A DNA stretch of 43,333 bases from Alkalihalobacillus alcalophilus ATCC 27647 = CGMCC 1.3604 (GCF_000292245.2 NZ_ALPT02000038.1:1-43333), one strand, 5' to 3'; positions 25,166-34,310 are shown, counted from the stretch's first letter. Notes: a model not told the origin generated them from the sequence alone. Program-made: numbers and translations.

Positions 25166-25604
25166 ACAACAGACATCAATAATTACCCCAATCCCCAACA
25201 CTAAAACAACATTTGCAACATCTGATTTGTTCCTTATCTAATACAAAGATTTGAAACAGCACAATTAAAATTTTATAAAAAAGCGAAACTTTTTATGATA
25301 TTGAACGTCTTATAATTAGGTGGATTTTTATTTAAATGATTAAAAATGAATATTTGCGGGTAGAGAATAGAAGGGAAACGTTCTCAAAAATTTGTCAGGG
25401 TAAAATGTTTTCATTTTTGTCACAACTTCTTGAAAAAATAGGTCTGTACAACTATATAATTCCATATTTACTCTGTAGATTTTTTTTGCAAGATAAGATA
25501 TGATGAGAATTGGATTGTTTTAGTTAAGGAAACATCTATTGAGTAATGGACTGATTGCATTTTGTCGATTTTTGGATGAATAAGTAGAAAAGGAGTTATA
25601 ACCC

Positions 25605-25838
25605 ATGTTTGATGATTTTGGACAACTGGCACTCATACATATCATGGTGAATGTCTTTTTCCTGGCATTAACATGGTGGGCATTGCAGGCAGTAAGATTT
25701 GATGTCTTTCTTCGAGACCCAAAAGGGACAAGAGCAAAGGTATTACAAGTATTATTAACGTTTGCTATCGCCCATTTATTAACAGATTTTTTCCTTGCAT
25801 ACTTAAACTCATCTCAAATGTTACGCTACCTATGGTAA
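25605..25838 (+). CDS. ywzB: DUF1146 family membrane protein YwzB
   Basis: 77 residues with two membrane segments (LIHIMVNVFFLALTWWALQA and VLQVLLTFAIAHLLTDFFLA) and the family core around FDVFLRDPKGTRAKVL. The function of DUF1146 is unknown. AAAGGAG precedes ATG 25605. It sits between the atp operon and ywmB/murA as in B. subtilis. Confidence 0.88.
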   Translation: MFDDFGQLALIHIMVNVFFLALTWWALQAVRFDVFLRDPKGTRAKVLQVLLTFAIAHLLTDFFLAYLNSSQMLRYLW

Positions 25839-25947
25839 CTCGCTATAGCAACTGAACATGTCGAAAAGTGACTACAACTTCCATGTATGCTCACCTTTTC
25901 TCTGGTAAAAATGTTAGTAAAGAGTTTTTACGAGAGGGGAATCTTAC

Positions 25948-26715
25948 ATGAAATTGGGGAAAAGTTTCTTTTTAGTTGTACTTGTGTTCGGGCTCGTTAT
26001 CGTACATTTTTTTGCGAATTCTTTAGGGGGTCATTCATTTGTAGCAGCAGCTAATGAGCTTGTAACTTTAGCTGAAGACAAAAAATGGGACATTCATGAA
26101 TGGCAAATTTTAGCAAGAGAAGAGCAAGGTTTGATTACAAATCAAGAATCATTCAGACAACATGTACATATGATGAGCATTGATTTAGATGACTGGAACG
26201 TAACGGATGTTGACGATTCTGCACAAGAATGGAAAGCAACCCTTACGAATCAAAACCCAATAATGGATGTTCAAGAATCTTTAACGATCTTTGCATATCC
26301 AGAAAATGGGCAGTACCGTCTAGCGCACACATATAAACTTCAGGGATCCTCTCTACACACTCTCGCATCACAACAACTGGAACCATTAGTGAACAAACGA
26401 ATTGATTCTTTCTCACTTGATCAATCTGCAATTTATACACAACTTAAAACTTCAGAGGACCAATCGTATCTTGAACATCACGAGAGCTTGTCTCACTTTG
26501 CTACGGAATTGCTCGAATCCCTTGATGCTAAACAGGTTGAAGCATTAGAAGAAGAATCATTTGTTTCTTTTTCTGCCTATTTAGAGAACTGGGAACAAGC
26601 CATTTCAACCAACGGTGAGGAGATGAATCTTCAGCTCGCGATTAGACAAGAACAAGGATTGGGCTCTAGGACGACTGTGACAATAGGAACGCCTATTATT
26701 ACGACTGAATATTGA
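25948..26715 (+). CDS. ywmB: YwmB family secreted protein (TATA-box-binding-like fold)
   Basis: 255 residues with an N-terminal signal/anchor (KSFFLVVLVFGLVIVHFFA). The rest is soluble, acidic and matches YwmB in size and position just before murA. The structure of the family resembles a TBP-like fold, but its job is unknown. GAGAGGGG precedes ATG 25948; murA begins 45 bases after the stop, so they may be cotranscribed. Confidence 0.85.
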   Translation: MKLGKSFFLVVLVFGLVIVHFFANSLGGHSFVAAANELVTLAEDKKWDIHEWQILAREEQGLITNQESFRQHVHMMSIDLDDWNVTDVDDSAQEWKATLTNQNPIMDVQESLTIFAYPENGQYRLAHTYKLQGSSLHTLASQQLEPLVNKRIDSFSLDQSAIYTQLKTSEDQSYLEHHESLSHFATELLESLDAKQVEALEEESFVSFSAYLENWEQAISTNGEEMNLQLAIRQEQGLGSRTTVTIGTPIITTEY

Positions 26716-26759
26716 TAATATAGAAGAGACCATAATTTCTAGACGCGGAGGGGAATACG

Positions 26760-28079
26760 TTGGAAAAAATTATTGTCCACGGTGGCAACAAGCTTAATGG
26801 TACAGTAAAAGTATCTGGTGCCAAAAATGCTGTGTTACCTGTGATTGCTGCATCGATTTTAGCTGGCCGCGGCACGAGCCATATTTATGATGTGCCTTCA
26901 TTGGCTGATGTATACACAATGCAAGAAGTTTTACGTAATTTAAACATTGACGTTGATTACACGGATGGCATTTTTAAAGTAAATGCCGAAAAAACATTAA
27001 AGACAGAGGCACCTTTTGAATACGTTCGAAAAATGCGTGCTTCATTCTTAGTAATGGGTCCACTTTTGGCTCGCGTTGGAAAAGCTCGTATCGCTTTACC
27101 AGGTGGCTGTGCGATTGGCTCAAGACCAATTGATCAACATTTAAAAGGCTTCGAAGCAATGGGAGCAGTTGTTGAGATTGGGAACGGCTTTATCGAAGCT
27201 CGTATTGATGGGCGTCTTCAAGGTACAAAAATTTATTTAGACTTCCCAAGTGTGGGAGCAACTGAAAACATTATGATGGCGGCTGCTTTAGCAGAAGGAA
27301 CAACAATTCTAGAAAATGCTGCAGAAGAACCGGAAATCGTTTGTTTGGCGAACTATTTAAATTCAATGGGAGCTAAAGTGCGTGGTGCAGGAACAGGTGT
27401 TATCCGCATTGAAGGTGTTGATTCATTAGAGGGCGCCGAGCACACAGTAATCCCTGACCGGATTGAAGCTGGAACATTTATGGTGGCAGCTGCCATTACA
27501 GGTGGAAATGTCCTTGTCGAAGGAGCCGTAAGTGAACATTTACGTCCTCTTATCGCAAAAATGCAAGAAATGGATGTTCAAATCATTGAAGAACCAACCG
27601 GACTTCGTATTATTGGACCTGAAAAATTAAAAGCTGTCGACTTTAAAACGATGCCACATCCAGGTTTCCCAACAGATATGCAAGCACAAATGATGGCTTT
27701 ACTATTAAGAGCAGAAGGAACAGGTGTGATTACGGAAACGGTTTTTGAAAATCGCTTCATGCACGTAGAAGAATTCCGTCGGATGAACGGTAACATTAAA
27801 ATCGAAGGACGTTCAGCTATCATCACCGGACCAAACTCTTTACAAGGAGCCGAAGTTGCCTCAACGGATTTACGTGCTGGTGCCGCTTTAGTTATCGCAG
27901 GACTCGTAGCAGACGGTGTTACACGCGTCACAGAGCTTAAACACATCGACCGTGGATATGTCGACTTAACAGGCAAACTCCAAGGCTTAGGAGCCAAAGT
28001 CGAGCGCTACAACGACACAGCCGAAACAGCAACACCAGAAACCAACACGGCTGTTGAAGCCAAAACAAACTTAGTTTAA
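26760..28079 (+). CDS. murA: UDP-N-acetylglucosamine 1-carboxyvinyltransferase
   Basis: First committed step of peptidoglycan synthesis: transfers enolpyruvate from PEP to UDP-GlcNAc. 439 residues with Lys22-Asn23 (SGAKNAVLP), the fosfomycin-target Cys117 in LPGGCAIGSRPID, and the RAGAALVIAGLVADG segment near the end. The start is TTG 26760 with GGAGGGG upstream. The last 20 residues are a Thr/Glu/Ala-rich tail beyond the usual fold. Corresponds to murAA by position before spoIID. Confidence 0.97.
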   Translation: MEKIIVHGGNKLNGTVKVSGAKNAVLPVIAASILAGRGTSHIYDVPSLADVYTMQEVLRNLNIDVDYTDGIFKVNAEKTLKTEAPFEYVRKMRASFLVMGPLLARVGKARIALPGGCAIGSRPIDQHLKGFEAMGAVVEIGNGFIEARIDGRLQGTKIYLDFPSVGATENIMMAAALAEGTTILENAAEEPEIVCLANYLNSMGAKVRGAGTGVIRIEGVDSLEGAEHTVIPDRIEAGTFMVAAAITGGNVLVEGAVSEHLRPLIAKMQEMDVQIIEEPTGLRIIGPEKLKAVDFKTMPHPGFPTDMQAQMMALLLRAEGTGVITETVFENRFMHVEEFRRMNGNIKIEGRSAIITGPNSLQGAEVASTDLRAGAALVIAGLVADGVTRVTELKHIDRGYVDLTGKLQGLGAKVERYNDTAETATPETNTAVEAKTNLV

Positions 28080-28093
28080 CCTACAAGTAAAAA

Positions 28094-28114
28094 ATTAAAT
28101 AAACATTTATTTAA
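28094..28114. repeat. AT-rich palindrome, second copy of a motif found three times in the window
   Basis: TTAAATAAA-CA-TTTATTTAA is a perfect 9-bp inverted repeat. The same 21-base motif with CG in the centre and one changed flank base occurs identically at 2-22 and 40414-40434. This copy lies between the murA stop and its terminator. Confidence 0.6.
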
Positions 28115-28147
28115 AACACGATCAGGAGATTCCTATCGTGTTTTTTT
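28115..28147 (+). terminator. Terminator of murA
   Basis: AACACGAT-C-AGGA pairs with TCCT-ATCGTGTT around GAT, then a T run. Confidence 0.93.
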
Positions 28148-28179
28148 GATTGGGTGGTAAAAGTTATAAGCAAGAGGAG

Positions 28180-28625
28180 TAACTGAAGCCAGAAATGATG
28201 AAGCAGGAAAGTCCCTAAGACAAATCCGCAACGCCCAGCCCGATCCTCAGGCGTGGCCACTGAAAAAGTAGGGTTCTATGACTAATGAAGAAGCGACTTC
28301 ATTCCAAAATGAAGGGAGCGCCGTTTTTTGATGACCAAAACGGGGCTAGTGAAAGACACAGGGACTCCTATGAAAATAGTGAAGGACGGGAGACACGCAG
28401 CGAGCGAGTTATCATGAAGAAAATTAGCCCCTATTCGTAACAGCGTAGGTTAATTTGGTTAGAATAGCTAATAGAAACGCCAAACCAAATCAGAGCTACA
28501 TTACGAACGGAGCTAATTATCACAAAGGATACCACATAATACGTTGGTTTATACGTATCAAAAGCAAAAATGTCGGCTGCGGCGGCAGGGATGAGAATGT
28601 CGCGATGTCACTCGTTATATCGACA
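28180..28625. other. Non-coding block before array E, with a possible decayed GC-rich repeat
   Basis: No gene with RBS and coding character is seen. ACTCCTATG followed by AATAGTGAAGGACGGGAGAC and CGCAGCGAGCGAG (about 28367-28412) resembles a decayed copy of the GC-rich Bacillaceae repeat type at 6284-6496. CTTCATT-CCAAA-ATGAAG and TTGGT...ACCAA-type pairs suggest some structure. It could be the relic of a mobile sequence. Confidence 0.35.
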
Positions 28626-28629
28626 TGAT

Positions 28630-29330
28630 TGGTGCTCAATGATTGCCAAAGTGCCTCAGAATCAGATGAAAAGGGAATCAAAGGGGTCCAATGATTCCGA
28701 AAGCGCCTCAGAATCGAGTGAAAAGGGAATCAAAGGGGTCCAATGATTCCGAAAGCGCCTCAGAATCAAGTGCAAAGGGAATCAAAGGAGGTCAATGATT
28801 GCCAAAGTGCTCCAGAACCAAGTGAAAAGGAAACCAAAGCCACTCAATGATTCCTATAGAGTCCCAGAACCAAGTGAAAAGGGAATCAAAGGGGCTCAAT
28901 GATTCCTATAGAGTCCCAGAACCAAGTGAAAAGGGAATCAAAGCCACTCAATGAATCCCAAAGCGCCTCACAACCAAGTGAAAAGGGAATCAAAGCACCT
29001 CAATGAATCCCAAAGAGCCCCAGAACCAAGTGAAAAGGGAACCAAAGCCACTCAATGATTGCCAAAGAGCCCCAGAACCAAGTGAAAAGGGAATCAAAGC
29101 CGTCAAATGATTGCCAAAGCACCTCAGAATCAAGTGAAAAGGGAATCAAAGGGACCAAATGATTCCCGAAGCTCCTCAGAACCAAGTGAAAAGGGAATCA
29201 AAGCCGTCAAATGAATCCCAAAGAGTCCCAGAACCAAGTGAAAAGGAAACCAAAGCCGCTCAATGAATGCCTTTACGCCCCAAAATCAAGTGTAATTGAC
29301 ATCAAAGCACCTCAATGAATCCCAAATCCT
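28630..29330 (+). repeat. Tandem repeat array E, 52-bp period, about 13 units
   Basis: The longest array. GGGAATC (or GGAAACC) recurs every 52 bp at 28673, 28725, 28777, 28829, 28881, 28933, 28985, 29037, 29089, 29141, 29193 and 29245, with degenerate ends. Units read AAAAGGGAATCAAAG, a variable hexamer (GGGTCC, CCACTC, CCGTCA), CAATGATTCC or CAATGAATCC, AAAG, a variable piece, CCAGAACCAAGTG. The second half of the unit (CAGAATCAAGTG/CAGAACCAAGTG) is special to this array. The first two units are nearly identical. After the array comes about 280 bases of AT-rich DNA leading to spoIID. Confidence 0.94.
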
Positions 29331-29545
29331 CTCTAATTGATTCGCTTTCGACATCATTGCCCTCCTATGACTTTCTTTCCAGTTCTAAAATCAATCGAAA
29401 TTTCACTTTTATATTTGCTTTGTCTTGGATAGGCTGTGTATGAGTCAAGCTATCGCATTGATTCGCATTTTTTCTGCAAATTTACACTTTTTATCTTAAT
29501 TTTTTTGTTCTAAAAAGCACTTCTTTAACTCTATTAAATCGTGTT

Positions 29546-29572
29546 CTATCTTTTGGGAGAGCGTCATATAGT
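29546..29572 (+). promoter_or_regulatory. Putative sigma-E promoter of spoIID
   Basis: CATATAGT (29565-29572) fits the CATACANT -10 element of sigma E at six of eight positions, and a weak TAT-containing -35 (CTATC, 29546-29550) lies about 15 bases upstream. spoIID is a sigma-E gene in B. subtilis. The start would be about 28 bases before the ATG. Confidence 0.45.
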
Positions 29573-29607
29573 ACATGTAGAGAGATACTTAATGAAGGAG
29601 TTTAGAT

Positions 29608-30639
29608 ATGAGACGGTTATTGATAACGGGGATTATTCTATGTACTGTAGTCTTATTTATTCCGACGATGCTTGTTTTACTAGGGTCATCGTCAACCAGT
29701 GAACAAGTTCAATCAACAGAAGTAGCAGCAAATCCAGCTCCTCCACCAGAAGCAACCGAAGAATATCAACCAGAGGAAGATGTCACCGTAGCAGTTTTTC
29801 GAAATCAGTCGTCAACCGTTGAACAAATTCCGCTTGAAGAATACGTCATTGGGGTTGTTGGCTCAGAGATGCATGCGTCCTTTGAAGTCGAGGCTTTAAA
29901 AGCCCAGTCATTAGCAGCGAGAACCTATGTCCTTCAGTATATGATGAATGAGGAGCACTTTGACTTCCCTGAAGGTGCAGTGGTTACGGACACGACAAAC
30001 CATCAAGTATATCAAGATAACGAACAGCTAAAAGAAAAATGGGGAGCCGATTTTGAACAAAATTATGCAAAAGTACGAGAAGCGGTCTTAGCAACAAAGG
30101 GAGAGATTTTAACGTATGATGGCCAACCGATTGACGCCCAATTCTTTTCCACAAGTAATGGGTACACTGAGAACTCAGAGGATTATTGGGGAAATGAAAC
30201 ACCGTATTTAAAAAGTGTAACGAGTCCATGGGACCAAGAGTCACCAAGATTTAGTGGTATCAAAAGAATGAGTGTAGCCGAATTTGAAAGCAAATTAAAA
30301 GTGAACTTACCTGATGATGGAACCGTTGGAACGATTGTTTCGAGAACAGATGGAGGCCGAGTCGCTGTGGCTCAAATTAATGGAAAAGAAATTAGTGGTC
30401 GGGTCGTTCGCGATGAACTAGGACTTGATTCATCAGATTTCCAATGGCAAAGGCAAGGCGACGAGATTATTATCCAAACACGTGGCTGGGGACATGGAGT
30501 TGGCATGAGTCAATATGGAGCGAACGGAATGGCCCTAGAAGGAAAAACGTATGAAGAAATCGTCCATTACTATTACCAGGATATTACGATTCAATCGACA
30601 AAACCTTTTGTGGAACAATACGTCGCAAAAAATTCCTAA
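29608..30639 (+). CDS. spoIID: Stage II sporulation protein D (lytic transglycosylase)
   Basis: Part of the SpoIIDMP machine that removes septal peptidoglycan and drives engulfment. 343 residues: signal anchor (LLITGIILCTVVLFIPTMLV), a Pro/Glu-rich linker (40-58), and the SpoIID/LytB domain. The domain opens with LEEYVIGVVGSEMHASFE, whose Glu87 corresponds to the catalytic glutamate, then ALKAQSLAARTYVL. The C-terminus has GRGWGHGVGMSQYGANGMA (here TRGWGHGVGMSQ), the usual family signature. AAGGAG precedes ATG 29608. Its own terminator follows. Confidence 0.95.
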   Translation: MRRLLITGIILCTVVLFIPTMLVLLGSSSTSEQVQSTEVAANPAPPPEATEEYQPEEDVTVAVFRNQSSTVEQIPLEEYVIGVVGSEMHASFEVEALKAQSLAARTYVLQYMMNEEHFDFPEGAVVTDTTNHQVYQDNEQLKEKWGADFEQNYAKVREAVLATKGEILTYDGQPIDAQFFSTSNGYTENSEDYWGNETPYLKSVTSPWDQESPRFSGIKRMSVAEFESKLKVNLPDDGTVGTIVSRTDGGRVAVAQINGKEISGRVVRDELGLDSSDFQWQRQGDEIIIQTRGWGHGVGMSQYGANGMALEGKTYEEIVHYYYQDITIQSTKPFVEQYVAKNS

Positions 30640-30653
30640 TCCAAAAAGCAACA

Positions 30654-30691
30654 GCTTCACCGTTAGTTAACTACGACGGTGGAGTTTTTTT
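30654..30691 (+). terminator. Terminator of spoIID
   Basis: CTTCACCGT pairs with ACGGTGGAG (one mismatch/wobble), an inner AGTT/AACT pair closes the loop, and seven T follow. Confidence 0.88.
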
Positions 30692-30851
30692 ATCTTTTCG
30701 AAAACCCCTGGCTATACGAGTAGTCTAAAAGAGCTTCTAGCGTAGACCTAAAAACCTTCCCCTCATGGTAGGATATACATTCACATGTTAGGGAGCAGCT
30801 CGCCTGCTTGCGGAGTATCGTCGATTTTTTAGTAGCTCCAATAATGTTCCT

Positions 30852-31409
30852 TTAGTTATAAATAGGTGTGTAACGAAGCCGCACATTCCCGGATGAAAAA
30901 GGGGAGGATTCGACTAATCGTAATTTAGCAGGAGTCTTTTTGAAATAAGGAGTGCCACCACCGAGTAAAATCGGATTGACGATAATATGATATTCATCAA
31001 TCAGCTGTTCGTTTAATAGATAATCAGACAGAATAGAGCTCGATAAAATGACGATGTTTTGGTTACTCGGCCCTTTTTTTAGATCATGAAAATAAGAAGC
31101 AATATCTTCGTTAATCAGTTCAGTAGATTTCCAATTGGCCTCCTTTAATGTGGAAGAGACGACTATTTTGTTTGTCTCATTCATTTGCTTTCTCGTTTCT
31201 GGAAATAGACTTTCCGCCAGTGGTGTTGGCCAAAAGGCAGCCATATGTTCATATGTTTTCCGACCAAAGGCAAGATAATCAGCTGATTTTAAAAGCTCGA
31301 GACTGTATGTATGATATTCAGAATCAACGACATGCCAATCTATCTTATTCTTAGAATCTTCTATATAGCCATCTAGGCTGACCATTGCTTGAGCAAGTAT
31401 TTTTCTCAT
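30852..31409 (-). CDS. Dihydrofolate reductase-fold (RibD C-terminal domain) protein
   Basis: 185 residues. MRKILAQAMVSLDGYIED is the typical first strand and loop, followed by YLAFGRKTYEHMAAFWP and the late GGGTPYFKK nucleotide-binding loop. The family uses NADPH to reduce small heterocycles; the real substrate of these stand-alone proteins (for example YwjB, YyaP) is unknown. GGGGGAG precedes ATG 31409. It is transcribed against spoIID and spoIIQ and is an addition to the B. subtilis layout at this point. Confidence 0.88.
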   Translation of the reverse strand: MRKILAQAMVSLDGYIEDSKNKIDWHVVDSEYHTYSLELLKSADYLAFGRKTYEHMAAFWPTPLAESLFPETRKQMNETNKIVVSSTLKEANWKSTELINEDIASYFHDLKKGPSNQNIVILSSSILSDYLLNEQLIDEYHIIVNPILLGGGTPYFKKTPAKLRLVESSPFSSGNVRLRYTPIYN

Positions 31410-31564
31410 AGGTTCTCCCCCATTTTCTAAAAGTTAGCTATTATATTCTTCTAGATGGGCCCGTGTGAATCCTTTTTATAGCGGGCTTGAAGTGCTTTTT
31501 TTATAAATCATGCATAAAAATCTTGCTTTTGTCGAAAAATAATCGAAAAAATTTTTTGAAAGAT

Positions 31565-31593
31565 GTATACAAACCTCTTAATCTGATCAGACT
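31565..31593 (+). promoter_or_regulatory. Putative sigma-F promoter of spoIIQ
   Basis: GTATA (31565-31569), a 15-base spacer and GATCAGACT (31585-31593). The spacing and the AGACT end match the inferred spoIIR promoter. The leader would be short (about 15 bases), which weakens the case; TCTGATCAGA here is also a palindrome. Confidence 0.4.
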
Positions 31594-31614
31594 GATTGCT
31601 GAGGTGATGAAACA

Positions 31615-32544
31615 ATGAGAGAAGACGAAAATAAACGTTCTTCAGAAGAAAAAACATTAAGTGTACAAGTAAAGCGTCTAATGCGTAAACGTTGGGTCGC
31701 TCCTGCTCTTTATCTAGTTGTAGCAGCCGGTATTCTAAGTGCAGTCTTTATTCTAAATGGTCAAGAGGAATCTACTAATCCAGATGGAGAAGTAGAAATT
31801 AACGACCCTAGTTTTGTCTATGATGAAGAAGCTGTTGAGGCCGCTGTATCAAACGAAGTGTTAAAGATGCCAGCAGACGAGTCAGAAGTTGAGTTAGTCG
31901 GGTTCTTTTATGACCACAATGGAACATCAGAAGAAAAGCAAGCAGCACTTGTAAGTTATAATAGTTCATTCCACCAAAACTTCGGATTGGATTATGCAAT
32001 GCCAGGTGCAGAAGATTCATTTGATGTAACAGCAGCCTTAACAGGTACAGTTGTTAAAGCTGAAAAACAACCTATTTTTGGTTATGTTGTTGAATTAAAT
32101 CATAAAGATGGCCTTGTGACATACTACCACAGTTTAGCAAACCTAGACGTCACTGTCGGTGATACGGTTAATCAAGGTGAAATCTTAGGACAAGCTGGAA
32201 GAAATGAATACAACAAGGATGCAGGAGTTCACGTTCATTTTGAGCTTAGATATGATGGTGTTCAAGTGAATCCAACAGACCTTTTCCAACAACCAATTGA
32301 TGCAATCTTTGAAGTAGTCCAATCAGATGAGGACGGTAAAGAAGCAGAAGATAAGGATGGAAAAGAAGAAGAGCCTGCAGAAGGTTCAGAACAACCAACA
32401 GAAAATACACCAACTGACACAGAAGATCCCGCTGATAAAGAAGACGAAGACAGTGATCAAGAAGAAGACGGTGCAGAAGACGCTAACGACGCTGATGACG
32501 AAGAAGCCGTTGAGTCCATTGGAAACGTAACTTTACTCATGTAA
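31615..32544 (+). CDS. spoIIQ: Stage II sporulation protein Q (degenerate LytM/M23 domain)
   Basis: Forespore membrane protein that binds SpoIIIAH to form the channel linking mother cell and forespore. 309 residues: cytoplasmic tail, membrane helix at 28-47, LytM domain at about 110-230 (FGLDYAMPGAEDSF, YYHSLANLDVTVGDTVNQG, GVHVHFELRYDG), and an unusually long acidic tail (about 235-300, mostly Asp/Glu). The first zinc ligand of the HxGxD motif is Asn122 (NFGLD), whereas His206 and His208 of HVH remain, so endopeptidase activity is unlikely, as in B. subtilis. GAGGTGATG precedes ATG 31615. Confidence 0.94.
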   Translation: MREDENKRSSEEKTLSVQVKRLMRKRWVAPALYLVVAAGILSAVFILNGQEESTNPDGEVEINDPSFVYDEEAVEAAVSNEVLKMPADESEVELVGFFYDHNGTSEEKQAALVSYNSSFHQNFGLDYAMPGAEDSFDVTAALTGTVVKAEKQPIFGYVVELNHKDGLVTYYHSLANLDVTVGDTVNQGEILGQAGRNEYNKDAGVHVHFELRYDGVQVNPTDLFQQPIDAIFEVVQSDEDGKEAEDKDGKEEEPAEGSEQPTENTPTDTEDPADKEDEDSDQEEDGAEDANDADDEEAVESIGNVTLLM

Positions 32545-32739
32545 TGGGGACAAAGAGTCCAAAGCAAGTTCACAGCAAGATGTGGTTTTGATGCCACTGG
32601 TTTGAAGTCAAAGATGGAAGGTCACCTTATTTTAAATAAAGGACCAATCATTTAGAATAGCCAAGTTCAAGTGGCTAAGAGAGACTAGCAAATGGCTAAA
32701 ACCAAGTTAACCTATGAAAAAAGTTAAAAATATTAACCG

Positions 32740-32776
32740 AAACCGTTCCGATTATACACTCGGGGCGGTTTTTTTT
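32740..32776 (+). terminator. Terminator downstream of spoIIQ
   Basis: AACCGTTCCGA pairs with TCGGGGCGGTT (two wobbles), followed by eight T. It lies 195 bases after the stop; the space between shows no gene. Confidence 0.85.
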
Positions 32777-32893
32777 ATACACAAAATGAGGCTAAATGGC
32801 AGACGCAAGCCATTGAAAATAGGTAATAGCTAATCTTCTAGAATGTTACTTTTGTCCATTTAATAGAGGGGCGATAGCATGTCTGTTAGAGGG

Positions 32894-32928
32894 ACTTAAC
32901 CAAAGAGTATGCCTCTCTTTGGTTAAGT
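32894..32928. repeat. Perfect 14-bp inverted repeat in a gene-free stretch
   Basis: ACTTAACCAAAGAG (32894-32907) and CTCTTTGGTTAAGT (32915-32928) are exact complements around a 7-base loop. No T tract follows. In the surrounding 32777-33149 there is no open frame of note, though several GGAGG-like words and small hairpins occur. Confidence 0.75.
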
Positions 32929-33149
32929 GTAGTAAAGAAAGGCTCAATCAAAAGGAGGAAGGCTCTCATCTAATTGAGATTATGAGGCAATAAGTTAAGA
33001 GGAGGTGTTATACTCCTAAAATATTGTGAGGGAGGTCATAGATTAGGAAGGAAGTTGAACAAGAAGTGTGAGCAATAAGGGTTTTGACTGAAATGATTCG
33101 TTAAGTAGTTTTTGACGAATTTCTGAGGAGTAATACTTAAATTTTGTCT

Positions 33150-33685
33150 TTCTTCATTCATCAGCATGTCTTTCAATCAATTTAATTGCAGATGAATCTT
33201 TATTGACGTATCTGGGGGGACTTGAAATAAATAGGTTTCTGGGTGGATAAAAACAACAAATGATTATATCTGAGGAGTTAATCGATGTTTTTGTAGAAAT
33301 GGACGAATGAGGCTTTCGTTTCGTAGAAGTTGGGCAATTGGGCTTTCAATTTCTTCATTAGACGATGAGTACCAACGATTATTATTGATCGTGAATTTAC
33401 CTTTGTAGCTTTTCGTTTTAAAAAGGTAAATACAGTATGGAGTGATCATAATAGAATCATTATGAAAATACCTCTGACCTACTTTTAAAGAAATATCATG
33501 TACATAAAGCCAATCATTTGCTAGAGAGCATGCTGCGTCCATTTGTATAATTATTACTCGTCTTCATATTTCTTTTTTATATTAAGATAATGATGACGAT
33601 GCTTTTCAGATAAATTGGGTAATCGACTTTTTCAACTTCTCATAGTAATCAAGGATTTTGATTCCTATCTTTCCTTTAATATCAA
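33150..33685 (-). pseudogene. Decayed NERD-domain gene, paralogue of the one at 12687-13598
   Basis: Reading on minus from a preserved AAAGGAGGTG and TTG (33685), three frames together give a NERD protein like the intact one. ILDYYEKLKK and RLPNLSEKHRHHYLNIKKKY match its N-terminus, then comes an open 92-codon piece (33264-33542, DWLYVHDISLKVGQRYFHND, FKTKSYKGKF). FVVFIHPETYLFQ continues in another frame. There are at least two frameshifts and several stops, and the catalytic Glu-X-Lys is Lys-X-Lys (FKTKSY for FEVKNY). The zinc-ribbon part is lost. A true pseudogene. Confidence 0.85.
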
Positions 33686-33954
33686 ATTTACACCTCCTTT
33701 AGTATGGAATTACCAATTTATAATTCTGAAAAGTAAGACTATTTTACCGCGAAAAATTTAGTGTGTTTAGTGGTTTGATCGATTATCTGACAAAGAAATT
33801 AATTTTTATTTAAAAAAAGAGTGGAAATCGTGATTCTTAATGGGTTTTGTAGTGGTTGAGAGGCTACTGAAAAAAATATCAACATCATCTTTCTTTTACA
33901 AAGACCATTATTATTTTCATAATCCAAAACGGCAAGAGCGAAATACACGGAATT

Positions 33955-34262
33955 AAAAAAACTGCCAAGGGGATCAAAAGGCCTGCAATGAATCCCGAAG
34001 CCAGTAAATAAAAGCCGCAAAGGGAATCAAAGGCCCGCAATGAAGCCAAAAGCCAGCAAATAAAAGCCGCAAAGGGAATCAAAGCCCCGCAATGAAGCCG
34101 AAAGCCATCGAATAAAAGCCGCAAAGGGAATCAAAGGCCCGCAATGAAGCCAAAAGCCAGTAAATAAAAGCCACAAAGGGAATCAAAGGCCCGCAATGAA
34201 GCCAAAAGCCATCGAATCAAAGCCGCAAAGGGAATCAAAGCCCCGCAATGAAGGCCAAAGCC
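33955..34262 (+). repeat. Tandem repeat array F, 52-bp period, about 6 units
   Basis: GGGAATC recurs at 34022, 34074, 34126, 34178 and 34230, preceded by a variant at 33970. Units read GGGAATCAAAGGCCCGC, AATGAAGCC, AAAAGCCA, AATAAAAGCCGC, AAA. The hexamer GCCCGC or CCCGC is nearly constant within this array and rare in the others. It lies between the NERD pseudogene and spoIIID. The left gap (33686-33954) shows no gene that I can support. Confidence 0.92.
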
Positions 34263-34310
34263 TCTAACATAAAAACCGTAGACGGCGACTCCGGTTCAGC
34301 CTCGGAGTAA

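Noticed and set aside
33799..34020. Minus-strand hydrophobic open frame running out of array F (PLAVFLIPCISLLPFWIMKI)
   Set aside because: Starts inside the repeats, no RBS, no recognised family; could be a relic but cannot be supported.
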